A stretch of DNA of 64,000 nt from Straminergon stramineum (GCA_963920665.1 OY987264.1:25772906-25836905); one strand, 5' to 3'; positions 24,243 to 37,104 are shown, numbered from the stretch's first letter. The notes: generated by a model not told the origin, from the letters alone. Translations and numbers: made by a program.

Positions 24243-27200
24243 ACAATTGACAAATGAATCAATATAGATCTAATATTCAATTCAATTTTTTTGTTAAAAT
24301 CAATACTTGTTACAATAAAAATCATGAAATGAAAAAAAATTAAATGGATATATTGGTTAATTGAAATGAATGAAAAAATAAAAAATTGAATGAGAAATAT
24401 ATGTTTAACCTACATAGAACTTGCAGAGAAGTTTATATTTTTATATAAGAAATTAGATATTATTATTCAAAAAATAATTAAACATATTAATTTATTAAAA
24501 TTAAAAAAATAAGAAAGAAATCAATACAAATTATATTAATATTTTTACTGAAAATAATGAAAATGATTTTGTAAATTCTGATGGCAAAAAGTAATATGCT
24601 ATTGAGTAGAGAGAGTTTTGCTTCGGGAAATAACGGGGATCTTGACTGTGACCGGAAATGATTGAAGAACACAAGTAAACATGTTTGTGTAAAATCTTGA
24701 ATCTTGTTCTTTGAATCTTCTAAGCCGTCGTGGAATTGCTTTTCGTTGGCCTATTTTGAAATGGGCTCTAAATAGGTGTAACGGTCACAGGCCTTAGACG
24801 GATAAAATGGGACGGTCAGACCACAAGCTGAACCATCTAGAAGATTGACTCCTAAATTTCAAACTCCCGGTGATCAGCAATCATACCTCACCGTGAGAAC
24901 AAAGCAAGTTTTGACCATCTAGGCCATTAACCCTATTTCGTCACCACGACACAAAACAAGGCTAAACGATGGTTTGACCCATGCCACCTGCAACTACAAA
25001 GTTTACAAAAAAATTGAGAGCCACAAGCCACAACACACAAGTCTTTAAAATCTCTTCCCAACTCTAACTTCTTAGTTGAACTTTGATTTGATGCCACTAA
25101 ATTTCTACAAGTGCAAATAATATGAGTGATAAGATTTTTGGAAAGCTAACATAATTTTCTACTTTTCCTCCAAATCTCAAATCAATCTAAAACTCTGTCC
25201 AACTTTTATGCCTGCTTGAGGTTTTGGCCTTTGAAATTGAGGGCAACAAACCTTTTTTCACTTTGACACTTACAACTCATTCATAGAAACTCCAAATAGA
25301 ATTAATGATAGCTTCATGGAAAGCTAACAAAATCTCCTTCATTCTTTTCAATTTTCATTGCAAACAAAAGACTTTTCCGTCTTCTATGGTCGGTCAAAGT
25401 CTCTGTTCTTGTATATAGAAAGTATTGGACCTTCCTCCACTCAAACTAGTACAACTTTTGAATATCAACTCTAATTTAAGCAAGTGAGATCATTTTAGAA
25501 ACACAACACGATGATACACAATTCCTTCAATTTTCATTTCAAAATTCGTAAAACTCAACACACTATAGCTCCTCAAACATTCGGGCCTTACAAATACAAC
25601 GACAGAGACGATGAATAGTGCCCTCCTTTTTCCTCCACCGTATTTTCTACTTTAACCACACAGGTCAAATGGACTTCAACTCATACTATGTCCATGTAGC
25701 TCCCTTATCATCCATTGGTCATCTATTTTGACATTTAACTCATTTTACATCCTTAGCTAGAAGATAAATCACTCCAAAGTCACTAGAAGGTAGATTATTT
25801 GTATGTTTCTCTCCTACAGTTTCATACATACAAAGTAATATTTGAAATTATTTCTAAATATAAAATAAAAGAATTAGAATTTAACATATGTCTATTAGAG
25901 GTAAAAAAAAAAGAGTTTCAATCGGAATATCACTCCATCTTCAAGAACTTGAGGATGCGTTTCATGGTAATAGCTACATATTATATACGATCTGCCTTAG
26001 TTAAAGGATTGATTTGCCCTTCTAACCAATGTTGGTGGCAATGACTCCCCTAAATATGCCTAGCTGTACAATAATATTGGACAACATTAAGACCTTCAAA
26101 ACACCCTTCAAATGTTACTTCTTGACTTTCAAGCTTGACACATCCAACTTGCAACAAAATCACCAATACTCAAACATCATGTTGAAAATTCCCGTGCCAT
26201 TGTTGCTCTAATCAAGGTTGCTTTGGCAGTCGAGAAGGTCTAGCTTCTTCTTGTAGATGCTCATGTGGCAATGTAAGACTTAGCGATAGAAGAGGTTGAT
26301 TTGGTAGTTGTGACAAGGAAAATTCAAATTCAAACTCTGGTTGAGGTTCTTCATCTTGAGACTCAGAAAAAATCCTCCAGTTCAACATACTAAAATCAAA
26401 AATCAAAAACAAAGAAAAATTATATTAACTTGATGAAATTCTTCAATGACCCTTCCTCTTTATAGTTTGTTGTCAAAAAGAAGGTATCATCTTGAATCTC
26501 CTTCAATTGATGTCATCATTCACATTACATTATTGTAATCAAATCCATCCAAAAACATAATGCTCACATTTACAATGCGACAACACAATATAGAAATCAA
26601 TCTTATAAAAATTGGAAAGCATACAATTTTGGTTTTGAAACAATTTTAGAACGAAAATTGGGAATTCAAAAATGACTTTAAAAATAGGAGATTTTAGAAT
26701 AAAGCAAATAATTTTTTGGAAATTTTTGGAAAAAAAAATAATATATAATCAAATTAGAAAATGTTTAAAGTATATTAAAAAATAGAAAATAGAAAATGCT
26801 AGAAAATTCAATTCTATACAAAATTGAGTATAGAAACCTTTTTCATTGCAAAAAATGTCATATAAAATCAAATACAAACTAGAACACTTGAAAAAGCTAC
26901 AATTCAAATTATTTCACTAACATCAAAAGAAAATGATTTAAGTGTAAACAAGATAGTCATCACTCAAATTTTGAAACATTCAAAAATCTCAAATCTCAAA
27001 TAAGAATAATAGGAAAAATATTCAAATTATTCATTTAATAAATGGAAAATTGGAATTTTTCCCTAAGATTCTAAATCAATATTAACATTTAGAAAAACAT
27101 TTTATTCATTTTTAATGAAGGAATAAATGATGTGACAATTTATGTTTGTTATGTCCTAAGATTAATTTTTTGAAAATTTGTAGTATATTAACACTTATAC

Positions 27201-27741
27201 TAAAGCAAACAATCGAACCTTTAGTATAATGTGATTGTACCTTATTTATAAATGAGGCATTGAATGTTTGAAATCAATATTTAAATGTGATTAAGGAGAA
27301 GAAAATCCCATGATGTTTTGTACATAACAATACATATAGAAATTTCATCACAACATTTGTGAAGCAACTTACCATTTTAAAAGAAAGATTGATTTTGCCA
27401 TAGGAAAATTTGTTACAAATTTATAAGTTTCATAATTATGGTCAATATAAAATGCATGGTAGTGTTATAAATATTTCAATTAATATTGATAAAACATGAT
27501 TAGTCCTCCTTCATTTACCAAAGCAAACTTCTATATAAATTTATAAGTTACATAATTATAGTCAATATAAAAATTGATGAAACACAACAAGTCCTTCCTC
27601 ATTTACATGAAAATAATGCTACAATATGGGTTCTTATAAAATGCCATTTAGTAATAATTCTCTTCTTCTATCCGGAAATGTATACCTTAATGTGATCATA
27701 TTAGCATTAAAGATTTATTGAATACTCAATTGTGTAGAAAA
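24243..27741. other. Intergenic DNA; GC-richer patch near 24.6-25.0 kb
   Basis: Between 24590 and 25050 base composition rises and the text looks like decayed unique or retroelement sequence, but no protein is recognisable. From about 25090 to 25570 there are three loosely similar ~170-bp units containing GGAAAGCTAACA(T/A)AAT and CTCAAATCAAT/TTTTCATT words. A short minus-strand frame at 26412-26212 is not convincing. Confidence 0.45.
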
Positions 27742-27745
27742 TTAA

Positions 27746-28670
27746 CCCCTAAAGTTCCTTGACTATATTTTCACCAAAAACGTTCCAAAACTGCCATTTC
27801 TAGCACAAGTACCGAATTTCAGAAAAAAACCATTTTCGAACATATGTAACTGTAGGATCTTGTAGCAATTTGTTTTGAAAAGACGTGGAAAAAATTTCAG
27901 AAGTTTCCAGTGTGTGGATTGCAAGATATTAACATTTGAAGTGACAAAACTCAATTTTTTTGCCCTGCAAAAAACCAAGCAATAGCTTTTTAGAATGTCA
28001 CATTTGTATGAAAAAATGTCCAAAATGGTGGTGCATTGTTGGATTCATTCTTTAAGACAAGTTGACCATGTGCTTGAATTTTTTTTGAATCATTTGGAAT
28101 TGTACAACATATAGGAAAAAAATAGTAAGGAGAAAGAAGTAGAAAGTGGTTCAAAATACTAAATTGTCAAGAATTTAATTATGTAATAGAAAAATGCCAA
28201 TCCCCACGGTTGTAATGTTGTAATAAACAATCTACATCTTATGATTTTATTTTTTTCAAAAAATATTAAAAATTGAGTTAAATAAAGGACTTCAAAGTTT
28301 ATTTTAGAGTAGAGATTCCATAACTACCCGCAAATTAAAATTCCCCATAACTTTCATCTCATTGATCAAAATGGATTGATTAAAAGCTTTTCCCATATAT
28401 ATAAATCTAGAAAATCAATTTCAAATTTTTAATTTTGAAAAAAGTGATTTTTTTTATCTGCCCGAGCTACTGGAGTTGAGAAATAAACAACATTTTGCAT
28501 CATAACTTTTCACTTGTATACTCAAATGAAATGAAATTTAGCACCCATGGAAGATATTTCTCATCCACACCTTGTAAAATAATTTCAGCCCAAATAAGTC
28601 AAATCTCCGCTCACATGTACCTACCCCCAAAAGTTATGTTGCCCAAAACACAAGGCCAATCCTTTAGGGG
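27746..28670 (+). mobile_element. Family A element, copy A3, intact TTAA flanks
   Basis: 925 bp, beginning CCCCTAAAG after TTAA (27742-27745) and ending CCTTTAGGGG before TTAA (28671-28674). The interior is collinear with A1 and A2, except that the right third is more diverged. Non-coding. Confidence 0.85.
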
Positions 28671-28674
28671 TTAA

Positions 28675-29398
28675 ATCATGTTCAAATTCATCCTATGTGG
28701 AATAGTTTGTTTGCTATACATCTACAAACAAAAACAAGTAAAAATGATATTTTTGAAGATGATATTGGAAACCAAAACAAAATTGAAGAAGAAACAAAAG
28801 ATGTTTTTATGGAAACAATGGTGCATAATATTCTTTTATCATGAAATTGTACAAGATTATGATTAAATATCATTGGTTACATTTACTAAAAATGGTTTAT
28901 TTCTTGCACCTAGTGAAGAATACCATCCTAACATAGTGAAGAGCTTAGTTTTCCAACATTATGTTTTGGTCATCCTCAAAATGAAAAATTATAAAAATAA
29001 TTTTTCTTATCATAAAATAGAAAAATGGAGAATCTTACATAATATTCATGATTTTGCTACAAATATTCAAAATATTTTTTTCAAAGGCAACATAAAATTT
29101 TACTATTATATATGTTTTCTTCAATTCACTAATTTTATAGCAACAACTTATGATCAACGAATGTAAATAGTTCCTATATTGACCATCTAGAATGAAATCA
29201 TCTTTATCAATTTTCCCACTATTTATTTTTGTTGAAATGCTTTAGTTTAAATTCCCCTCCATCCACTATCAACAAATGAATATTGTTGTTCATCTAGGAC
29301 AAAGCCTCACGATCACATTGTACCTATTTTTCTTAGATAGTTGACTTCTAACATTGGCCCTTCAAAGCTTAACAAAACTGCTCCACTAGCCAAGTTAA
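28675..29398. other. Intergenic DNA, no recognised feature
   Basis: AT-rich with a plus-strand chance frame of 97 codons (28873-29166) showing no recognisable domain. Leads into the long hairpin. Confidence 0.45.
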
Positions 29399-30186
29399 GG
29401 TATGGTAGAACCACCTATTACCAACCACTTAAGCATTTTATACATGATCTAGAGGAGTAGAAGGCAATATTAATTCTTTGCCCTCAAGAAAGATAGAAAT
29501 GATAGATGTTGTCAAATTTTCATAATTTTTTTGGTAAATTCAAATTATTATGAATTTTAAAAGCCAAAAGTTGGCTTGCACTCATCCCCAACATATAGAT
29601 TCTTCCAAAACTACTCATCCAAAGATTAATTTGACTCTCAAAACAAAACAAATGTGTAATGACTGTGATGGCTAGAAGATGGTTGGAAACCAAGAAACTA
29701 ATGGTTACTTATCAATCATATCTCTATTGAATTTCCTAGTGCCTATATGGTAGAACCACCCATAATCAACCAAGCCCCATGTTCAATACATAGGTAATGG
29801 AAAATTCAATATAGAGATGATTGATAAGTAACCATTAGTTTCTTGGTTTCCAACCATCTTCTAGCCATCACAGTCATTACACATTTGTTTTGTTTTGAGA
29901 GTCAAATTAGTCTTTAGATGAGTAGTGATGGAAGAATCTATATGTTGGGGATGGGTACATGCCAGCTTTTGGCTTCTAAAATTCATAACAATTTGAATTT
30001 AAGGAAAAAAATAATATCAAAATTTGACTGCGCCCATCATTTCTATCTCTCTACATGGCAAAAAAATTAACAATGCCTTCTACTACTCTAGATCATACAT
30101 AGAATGCTTAAGTGGTTGATAATGCATGGTTCTACTATAGATGGTCCACGGGGCCTAGTTGGTAATGGGTGCTTCTACCATAATCT
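29399..30186. repeat. Long inverted repeat (fold-back hairpin), ~790 bp
   Basis: The left arm (about 29399-29735) and right arm (about 29809-30186) are reverse complements. Near the centre the match is almost perfect for roughly 90 bp: GTGTAATGACTGTGATGGCT in the left arm pairs with AGCCATCACAGTCATTACAC in the right. The outer parts are more diverged, with GGTATGGTAGAACCACC pairing with GGTGCTTCTACCATAATC. The loop contains a further copy of ATGGTAGAACCACCCAT, so the terminal motif occurs three times. An RNA copy would form a long stem. It could be a fold-back transposon or a duplication-derived hairpin locus; no flanking target duplication was identified. Confidence 0.85.
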
Positions 30187-30189
30187 TAC

Positions 30190-32493
30190 CTGCAATGAAA
30201 CTTTTCCAAAACTTCATGAGAGTTTGTACAATTCCACAGCAACTTGCCTCATGTGACAATGTCAGAACATTGTCGCCTCTTTATATGTTTCCGTGTTCCT
30301 GAGCATGCAAGAACTTACAACCTAATCGTCTTTTATACATTCTACAGTATTATGCCTGCCCATTTTTTTTTTCATTATGAAGAGGGCAGTGTGCTACAAT
30401 GTCTGACTTGGCTGCCCTTTATCTTACATTAAATCATTTTTTCAGTTAGACTTCCAGATTCATTGCCATAGGGAAGCTGAAATTTTCTTGAATCCTGACA
30501 TGTTTCAACTTTCAAGTATTACCACGTTCTAAAAATATTCGCCTTGTCTAAGACACACTAAGTTACTGTGCAAGTGTACATCAGAGGGTCAAGAAACTCA
30601 AGGAGGAACATCCAGAAAAATGGATGAATGGAAATTTCGGTAACCCCGCCGGGCCTGTCGGTCAGCTGAGTGTGCCAGACATTTCAGTTGTCTGTGTACA
30701 TCGTCCAGAATATGGACGTCGGAGCGCTTCAGGGTGAAGCATTCTAACTTCCACTCCTAAACAATCCTATGGACCTATTACTATATTATATATTCGTGCA
30801 AATGTAGAAAGCCAACACTACAAGCTTTACACCACCATTTGATAGAATCAGAATCATAGGATTCCAATGCCTGGGTGGGTGCAACCTGAAGAATGTTTGT
30901 TGTCCAGCGTGTTTACTTCCTAGTCTAAAGTTACTCTTTTGATCAGGATCACCAAAACCAGTCCTGCGCCTACTTTCAATTCTACGTAATAAAGAGGCAA
31001 TCACTTTAGAAGGTGAATAAATAGACAATGAAATCTACTTTTTCTGCTTTTTCATCATGTTCTGCTTTTCTCAAACATAAGTTCTAATCCACTCGATCAA
31101 AAGTTTTGGCCTCAGTAAAAGACGTCTTTCTTCTAAAACGACACATTTGCTGAGAGAATTTGATGCTCAACGCCGTAAAGATTTGTTCCTTCGACTTCTA
31201 TCCGATCCAAGCACGTGAGGCAGTCAATGAAAGGTCCGTTGCGCATCTAATACAAAAGTCAAGAGTAGAGAGGACACAAATTTGCTGCACGGACGTTCAG
31301 CCATTTCACACGCGTGACCTTTAGAAACTTGGCAAGACACCTGATCAGGATTCAGGGGCATCTGGCATTCTAGCAAAGTTTCTTCGACTCCTCGAAATGG
31401 ATAGCTTAAGAACCAGAGTGTGTGATTATTTCTTGTCGAAACACTGGGGCTAATTAATGATACCAATCTCAAAAACTGGGTCTCTTCAGACTGTTCAGTG
31501 ACTGCAATCTTCAGCAAGTACACAGTCATAACCGGAGCATGACACACCCAGACAGACAGTCTTGAATCATCGATAATTTTACTGGATCTATCATGGTGTA
31601 CACGTAAGACAATTGCCGGAATCAATGTACTGTACATCTACACTACTCATACAGGCACCGTAACTCAGCATAACATAAGCTTGCTGCCCCTACTCAACAC
31701 ATCAATCATTCCAACTAGGTCAATTCTCCCCCTGGCCAGCTCACTAAATTCGTAATTACTTTCAGTCCCTCCCCAGCTTCTCATACATTACGGCAATTTC
31801 AAGGTCGTCGTCTCCAGCAACCAGGCTTTAACCCATACCCCTCCGCTTTGAAACATTAAACCGCATTCAAACTTGTCATAACCCTGACAATAACCCAGAG
31901 AGGCTCTGCTCCTAGAGCTGTTCTACCAAATTGTAGCAATGGTTCGATTTCAATCTGCAACCTACTCATTAAACACAGGCATCGGAACTCTGAAAGCTCC
32001 TCTCGACTGTCAACACTGGCTCTACGAATCCTTCAATTCATTGCAGCCTGCCATTCCAGTTCAACCTCCTGAACTGAGACTCTGAAGTAAGATAAATGTT
32101 AACAGGTCACCTTGATATCACTCTGATCAACTTGGGCACTTCTGCACCCAAAAGAAATTCAACCAATTCATGCAACCGACTCCTCGGTCAAACCCAAGCA
32201 CATGTGGTAACCAGAAAGTCTCAATATACCCCAGTGGAAGGGTGCCACTCACGGTTTAACGGTTTAAGTGAACCCCTCCAAGTGAAAGCAGGCGCACAGC
32301 CATATCGGTACACATACTCTGGATACATGCTCTCATTCTCCCCAATACGGCAGCTACATTGTGAAATCCATTTGCATGCTCCCAAGTCCGTGCCAGATTG
32401 TCTGAATTCAGAAGACGGCAGTCATCTGAAGCACATATATTCTCGATGTATCCATGGATATCAGAAAAAGGCCGAACAGGTAGAAACTTCAGA
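30190..32493. other. 3' flank of the RCC1 gene, no second gene resolved
   Basis: Composition is closer to genic than to the AT-rich repeats. Open frames on both strands (for example 31637-31224 minus, 137 codons) have no recognisable domain. The stretch just below 32494 is presumably the 3' untranslated region of the RCC1-repeat gene; no clear polyadenylation site can be assigned. Confidence 0.45.
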
Positions 32494-35400
32494 CTATCTG
32501 CGCCGCTGTGACAGCATGCGAAACTCGGCAAGAGAGGCGGCCAGCGCAGCTGGAGGAAGCATCTCCCCTCGGTCCGCGAGAATGCCGGAAATTCTCATGG
32601 CAAACTCTCCCGGCCCCTCTACTGGAGGTGTGCTCTGTGCGGAGAATGGATCCCTCACTGGAGGCGGCTCCTGAAACTGACTCGTGGACAACGTCGACAT
32701 GCAGCGTCGACACCAATCCTCCATCCGTCGTTGGAATATCACGTCCTTGATCCTGTTCCTCATACTCTTGTAAAACAACTCCAGCTGCACCTGCACGACA
32801 AATCATCCACTGCAGGTTAGGCCAGCTAGCTGGGTTTAGGGTTTAGGAAACCAGCCTGTAGTTGAAACATGCGCAGGCCAATACGTCGATGCAAAACAAG
32901 CAGAAACCTAGCAATTAGCTCTTTTTCTTTCAAGAGTAAGACAGAGAAGAAGGGATTCCAGTCTTTCATTCCACACAAGCATTCTTGGGATCATGGATGA
33001 CAAATACGAATATACTAGAACTAATTGGCCTAGAAATAGTTGAGGGTGCTCCCGTGCATAAAAACATGCACAGGAGTATAACTGGAATACATGTAATGGA
33101 TGGTTTCTCTAGGGATTCAAATGATGAAGGGACTTGAGTCAAGTATCGCATTCCGACAGGACCACCCTCGCAATCACAATTTTGGAAAAATAGACAAACA
33201 GACAGAAAGACAGCGAGTAAGATAGACAAACAACACCTTCATTCAGTATCGTATAGATTCTAATGGGACGTTCTCACCAAGTGCTAGCCGAATATGTAAA
33301 TGAGTTTAAGGTCTCAAAAATCAAAATTTGAATAAGGTTTCAAACCACTTCAATATCTCACACATCTATATCGACCAATCCCAACCATTGACGTCGTAAA
33401 CCAAGCCACTCTATGTAATACCAGTTATGGAAAATCCCTCATGGTCTTATGTCAAAGTATGCACTTTTTCAGAAAACCCGGTGACAATGTCCCAGGAGAC
33501 TGGAGTCTCAGAGAATGGAATTGAGAATTCTCAGAAAATGGACACGAGAATGCGGGGGACTTGTTACCAGCTCTTGGTCCGCGACCAGCTCTATACAACG
33601 TTGCCAGTTCAGTATGGGCGTATTCTTCCCATTCGCATTGCCATTGCCGCGGCTCTGCTGCGAGTCTGTGTCGTCCCCCCCGTCACGGAGGAGCTGTTGG
33701 AGTGGAAAATTCTCCAGTCCCCCGAAAACTGCCGAATGGAGCGTCTCCGCATACCTCCGGCATTCGTCCAACTCCGCTTTCAGGGAGCTTCCATCGTCGC
33801 CTGGTTGCGAGGCGCCATTCTCATGGTTGCCGTTCATAGAGCGCGCTTCTTCCATAGCTCGAGGTCTGGGATTGTTCCCCTCTGTGTCCCGGTTCGAGAA
33901 TCGTGACCCATCGTCATAGTCTCGAAACCTTGGGTCGTCCTGTCCCTTTGAAGCAAACCTCGGATCGTCATGTCCCTTTGGAGCGAATCTGGATTCCTCG
34001 AACGCTTCCCGAATCTTTTCGAACCGCGGATCTTCGTACGCTTTGGCGGTGGCTCGCCGAGGGTCCTCATATCTTTGATCGTCTTGGTGGTTGGATCGGA
34101 AGTCGTCACCACGTCGCGAAAGGCGATTGAAATCGGCTACGGGTTTCCCTCGCGGCGGGCGCGCGTCCATCTCGAGTCCTTCTTTGGCATGCAGCCTCGC
34201 GTCGCCAGTGCGACCTTTCGATCGGCTGGATCCGCGGCTTGTGGAATTTCGCTCGTACATGGGCTCCATCTCTGGTAGTTGGTCTTTCAAATCTCTCGCG
34301 TTCGATCCTGGAGGCCATACCACGGGACACGGAAACCAACTATCTGACGCGTGACCAAATCCCAGCACGCCACTCTGCCCGCGCCCCCATGCCCAAATGT
34401 CCTTGCCATTGCTCGACACCGTAATGGTATGCGCCGCGCCACAGGCGATTCCTTTCGCCCCTGTCACGGGATTACACTTCGCGGACGATTCACCAAAAAC
34501 ACGCACCGGCGTGAGCGCGTCGCCGCTCTTCGCACCAGGTGGACCGATCCCGGGACACAGTCCTAGACCACCTTCCATACCCCACACCCACACATCCCCT
34601 GTTTCAGTCACCGTGCCCGTGTGAAACAATCCACAGACGACGGTGCGCAATCTCTCCCGGCTGGGTAAGCCGCTCACTGCAGTTGGCACGGTGAGATTCG
34701 ACGTGGTGCCGTGACCTAATTGCCCATTCTCGCCTTGGCCAAACGTCCAGCAAATCGAGACGTGGCCCTCCATGCCCACATTCGAGGGCCGCCCTTGCAT
34801 CATTCGGGAGCCTCCGTTCATGGAAACTTGCGACGACCCTCGCGAGCTCAGTTTCGGGGAGGAGCTCGAATCACTGAAAGCCGCACTGTAGTGACTCCCG
34901 AAGTTGCCGAATCCGTTACTGTTGTTGTGTTGCACGCCCGGGTAAGGAAACGCGCCGGGGTAGCGCTCACTGGGCCGCGACCGCAGCTTGGGCGACTCCA
35001 TGTACTGCTCGTTGATTTGTCGGCCACGGAGTTTGGGTGATCCCAACATCTGCGGTTGCAGTTTGGAGCGCATTGGGGAGGCGGAAGGGTCTGGCATAGC
35101 GTAATCCGTCGATGAAGGCTCGTCGTCTTTCACCGTGATCACTGCGGTGTGGAAAGCGCCGCAAGCGATGTCCACCATGGTCCCTATTTGCGAGGCGGCC
35201 AGCGTCGAGACGAGCGTGGGTATGGAGCGCGGCTCCATGTCGCCGAGGCCGAGCTGGCCATAGGAATTCATTCCCCACGAGCAGAAATCCGCGGCGCCGT
35301 CACGGCCTTCGACGAGCGCGACGATGTGCTCGTTTCCGCATGCGACGCGGTAGACACGCGTGCCCATGAGAGCGCGCACGCGCTCGGGCTTCTCGATGTT

Positions 35401-37104
35401 GGCGAGGGCGAATCCGAAGTCTGCACTGTCGGGGCTGGAATTCGGCGTTTCACGGTCGCATGACGGCTGTGGCACTTGCCCCCAAAGCCACAATCCGCCT
35501 TCCTGGTCCACCGCGCCAGACACCATTCCGCCCGCATCCACCAGCATGACCTTCGTCTGCTTGGAGATATCGGGTCGCCCGAGGTGACCGCTCTTCCATG
35601 TGGTCTCGTCACTGGAAGTGAAGCTCCGCGCCGGGAAGTTTATGGGCGCGGGGAACGATGCGGCCCTTTCACGACCCAGCTGACCGTCCATGTTTCAGTT
35701 AAGAAATCGCACTCACATTGGGGATCGGCTCATAATCAGAAAACACTCAAGCATACAAATTCTTGTAAACCAAAAAACTTGCACGACTTGGATTCACAAA
35801 ATTTGGCAGTTGGAATTGGATACAGGCATTGAATCCCCACGACCAGACAGTTCCGTCCCCGGCGAGCGCGAGGCTGTGATACGACCCCGCCGCTACTTGC
35901 TTAAAAATGGAGCGATTCGCCCGCTCCGCTTCCCGCTCACGTTCGCGCTCGCGGGACCGGGGGTCGTCGCGGGTGGACAACGAGTAGCTGGCCTCCGAGT
36001 GGGAGCTTTGTGAGTCGTCGTCGCGAAACTCCTCGCCACTGACCTCCACGAGCGTGGGCAGATGCTCGTCTTGCAAAACGCCGGCACCCAGGCGCCCGAA
36101 CAGGCCTCGACCCCATGCGTACACCTGCCCACTGGCTGCACCAGCACCCGCACCACAGCCAAATTCAATCGTAGTGCTTCGCAAGACCAGCATTCCTCAA
36201 AATCTCTGAGACTGAAGAATACTCACTTCTACATACTTTCGCAAAAGTTCTCAAACAGAATATTGCCAGCGTCAATCCACCGCAAAACTCCTGTTGCACG
36301 CCTGCAGTAACCGATGTCTTACTACTGCTCTGAATCTCAGCATTCCACGGTCGCCGAACTCGGAATGCAGTATTCAGTCAGATCTAACGAAGACGCCCAT
36401 CAACTCTAGATTGTTACAGAACGAGAATCTAAGTCCTGCTCATCAATACCGTTGCTGACATTACTGCTACCAATGAGTACCAGTGATCCTCCTTTACCAG
36501 TCTGACGGTTTATAAAAGCTAGAAATTGAACCGAATCATGAAAATTTATGCACTGTCCGACGAGTTTCACAAGTGTTCCAGAAAAAGGAGAGATGCTTTC
36601 AGAAAGTCAGGAAAAGGTGATGTTCAGCTCGGAAGAGAGCGAGAGATCGGCCACTAGCGCGCCCTCCCATTGCAGCGCCTCGGAAGAATCCCTGGCGCAG
36701 TAGATTGTCTCCCAAGAATGATATTTTCTTAGCTACAAGCAAATCCCAACGTTTCCTCTAACTGATGCCCTGATTTCCTACAAAGTCGCCGTCGTCGCCA
36801 CTCCAACGAATTCACCACAATCACAACAAAATCCCGAACTACAGCTCACCCAGCCCCCGAAGATCCAGTCACCAACTCCAAAACCAGAAAAATCCACCAA
36901 AGATCCAGTCACACTCAAAATCTACCATTCATGCTTCCAAAACAAGACCACCCCACCTGTAAGAGCAAGAGAGTGTGCTTCGCCTGCAGCCACTTGCACC
37001 ACCGTCGTCGCTCTCGGATCAACCTCCGCATCGCCCGCCGCAACCGCCATCTCTCCTCTCACGCCTCTCACCACCACCACCACCACTAGCGGCTGGCTGC
37101 TCAC
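32494..37104 (-). CDS. RCC1-repeat (regulator of chromosome condensation-like) protein, 4 exons
   Basis: Exons on the minus strand: 37104-36957, 36135-35824, 35687-33568 and 32790-32494; total 2877 nt, 958 residues. Donor of intron 1 is ACAG|GTGGGG and acceptor GCAG|CC; intron 3 is CTG|GTAACA to GTGCAG|GTG. RCC1 beta-propeller repeats run from about residue 34 to 600, seen as AAGEAHSLALT, WGRGLFGRLG, AAGSYHSLAL, VACGNEHIVAL, WGMNSYGQLGLG, IACGAFHTAV, WTFGQGENGQLGHG, VVCGLFHTGTV and IACGAAHTITV. A charged linker follows, with repeated (E/D)DPRF units, then a short helix (about residues 788-808, AELDECRRYAETLHSAVF) and a conserved-looking C-terminus rich in Arg/Lys. Proteins of this plant family may act as Ran or other GTPase regulators or as scaffolds; the exact role here is unknown. 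A GC-rich exon 3 contrasts with the AT-rich surroundings. The junction of exons 2 and 3 is set by the conserved FNAYGQLG repeat motif and is unusual (see intron entry). MAVAAG at codon 19 is an alternative start. Confidence 0.85.
32832..32847 (+). repeat. Telomere-type TTTAGGG repeat inside RCC1 intron 3
   Basis: GGGTTTAGGGTTTAGG, two units of the plant telomere repeat. Short interstitial copies are common in plant introns and promoters (telo-box), so function is not implied. Confidence 0.6.
35688..35823 (-). other. Probable U12-type intron with GT...GG ends in the RCC1 gene
   Basis: The 136-bp second intron starts GTATCCAATT, matching six positions of the minor-spliceosome donor consensus GTATCCTTT. 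It contains TTTCTTAAC at 35706-35698, a near-perfect U12 branch-point element, 10-11 bp from its 3' end. The RCC1 motif FNA-Y-GQLG is restored in frame only if exon 2 ends ...GCCT and exon 3 starts ACGGTCAG. That gives intron terminal bases GT and GG instead of GT-AG or AT-AC. The nearest AG acceptor (after GGTCAG) is out of frame with this donor. Confidence 0.65.

Noticed and set aside
29399..30186. Conventional microRNA precursor
   Set aside because: The stem is several hundred base pairs and nearly perfect, far longer than typical plant precursors. A fold-back element or siRNA hairpin is more likely.
31224..31637. 137-codon minus-strand frame below the RCC1-repeat gene
   Set aside because: No recognisable family and no supporting splice or start context. 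Open length is expected in this less AT-rich stretch.
32096..32674. 192-codon plus-strand frame
   Set aside because: It overlaps exon 4 and the 3' flank of the RCC1-repeat gene on the other strand, has no recognisable domain, and is explained as a shadow of GC-richer coding sequence.
35747..36193. Reading RCC1 exon 2 through to the stop at 35747, or using the AG after GGTCAG (35681) as acceptor with a later phase-0 donor
   Set aside because: Both lose the conserved FNAYGQLG repeat text. The GTATCC donor and TTTCTTAAC branch element explain the junction better, although the resulting GG end is unusual.
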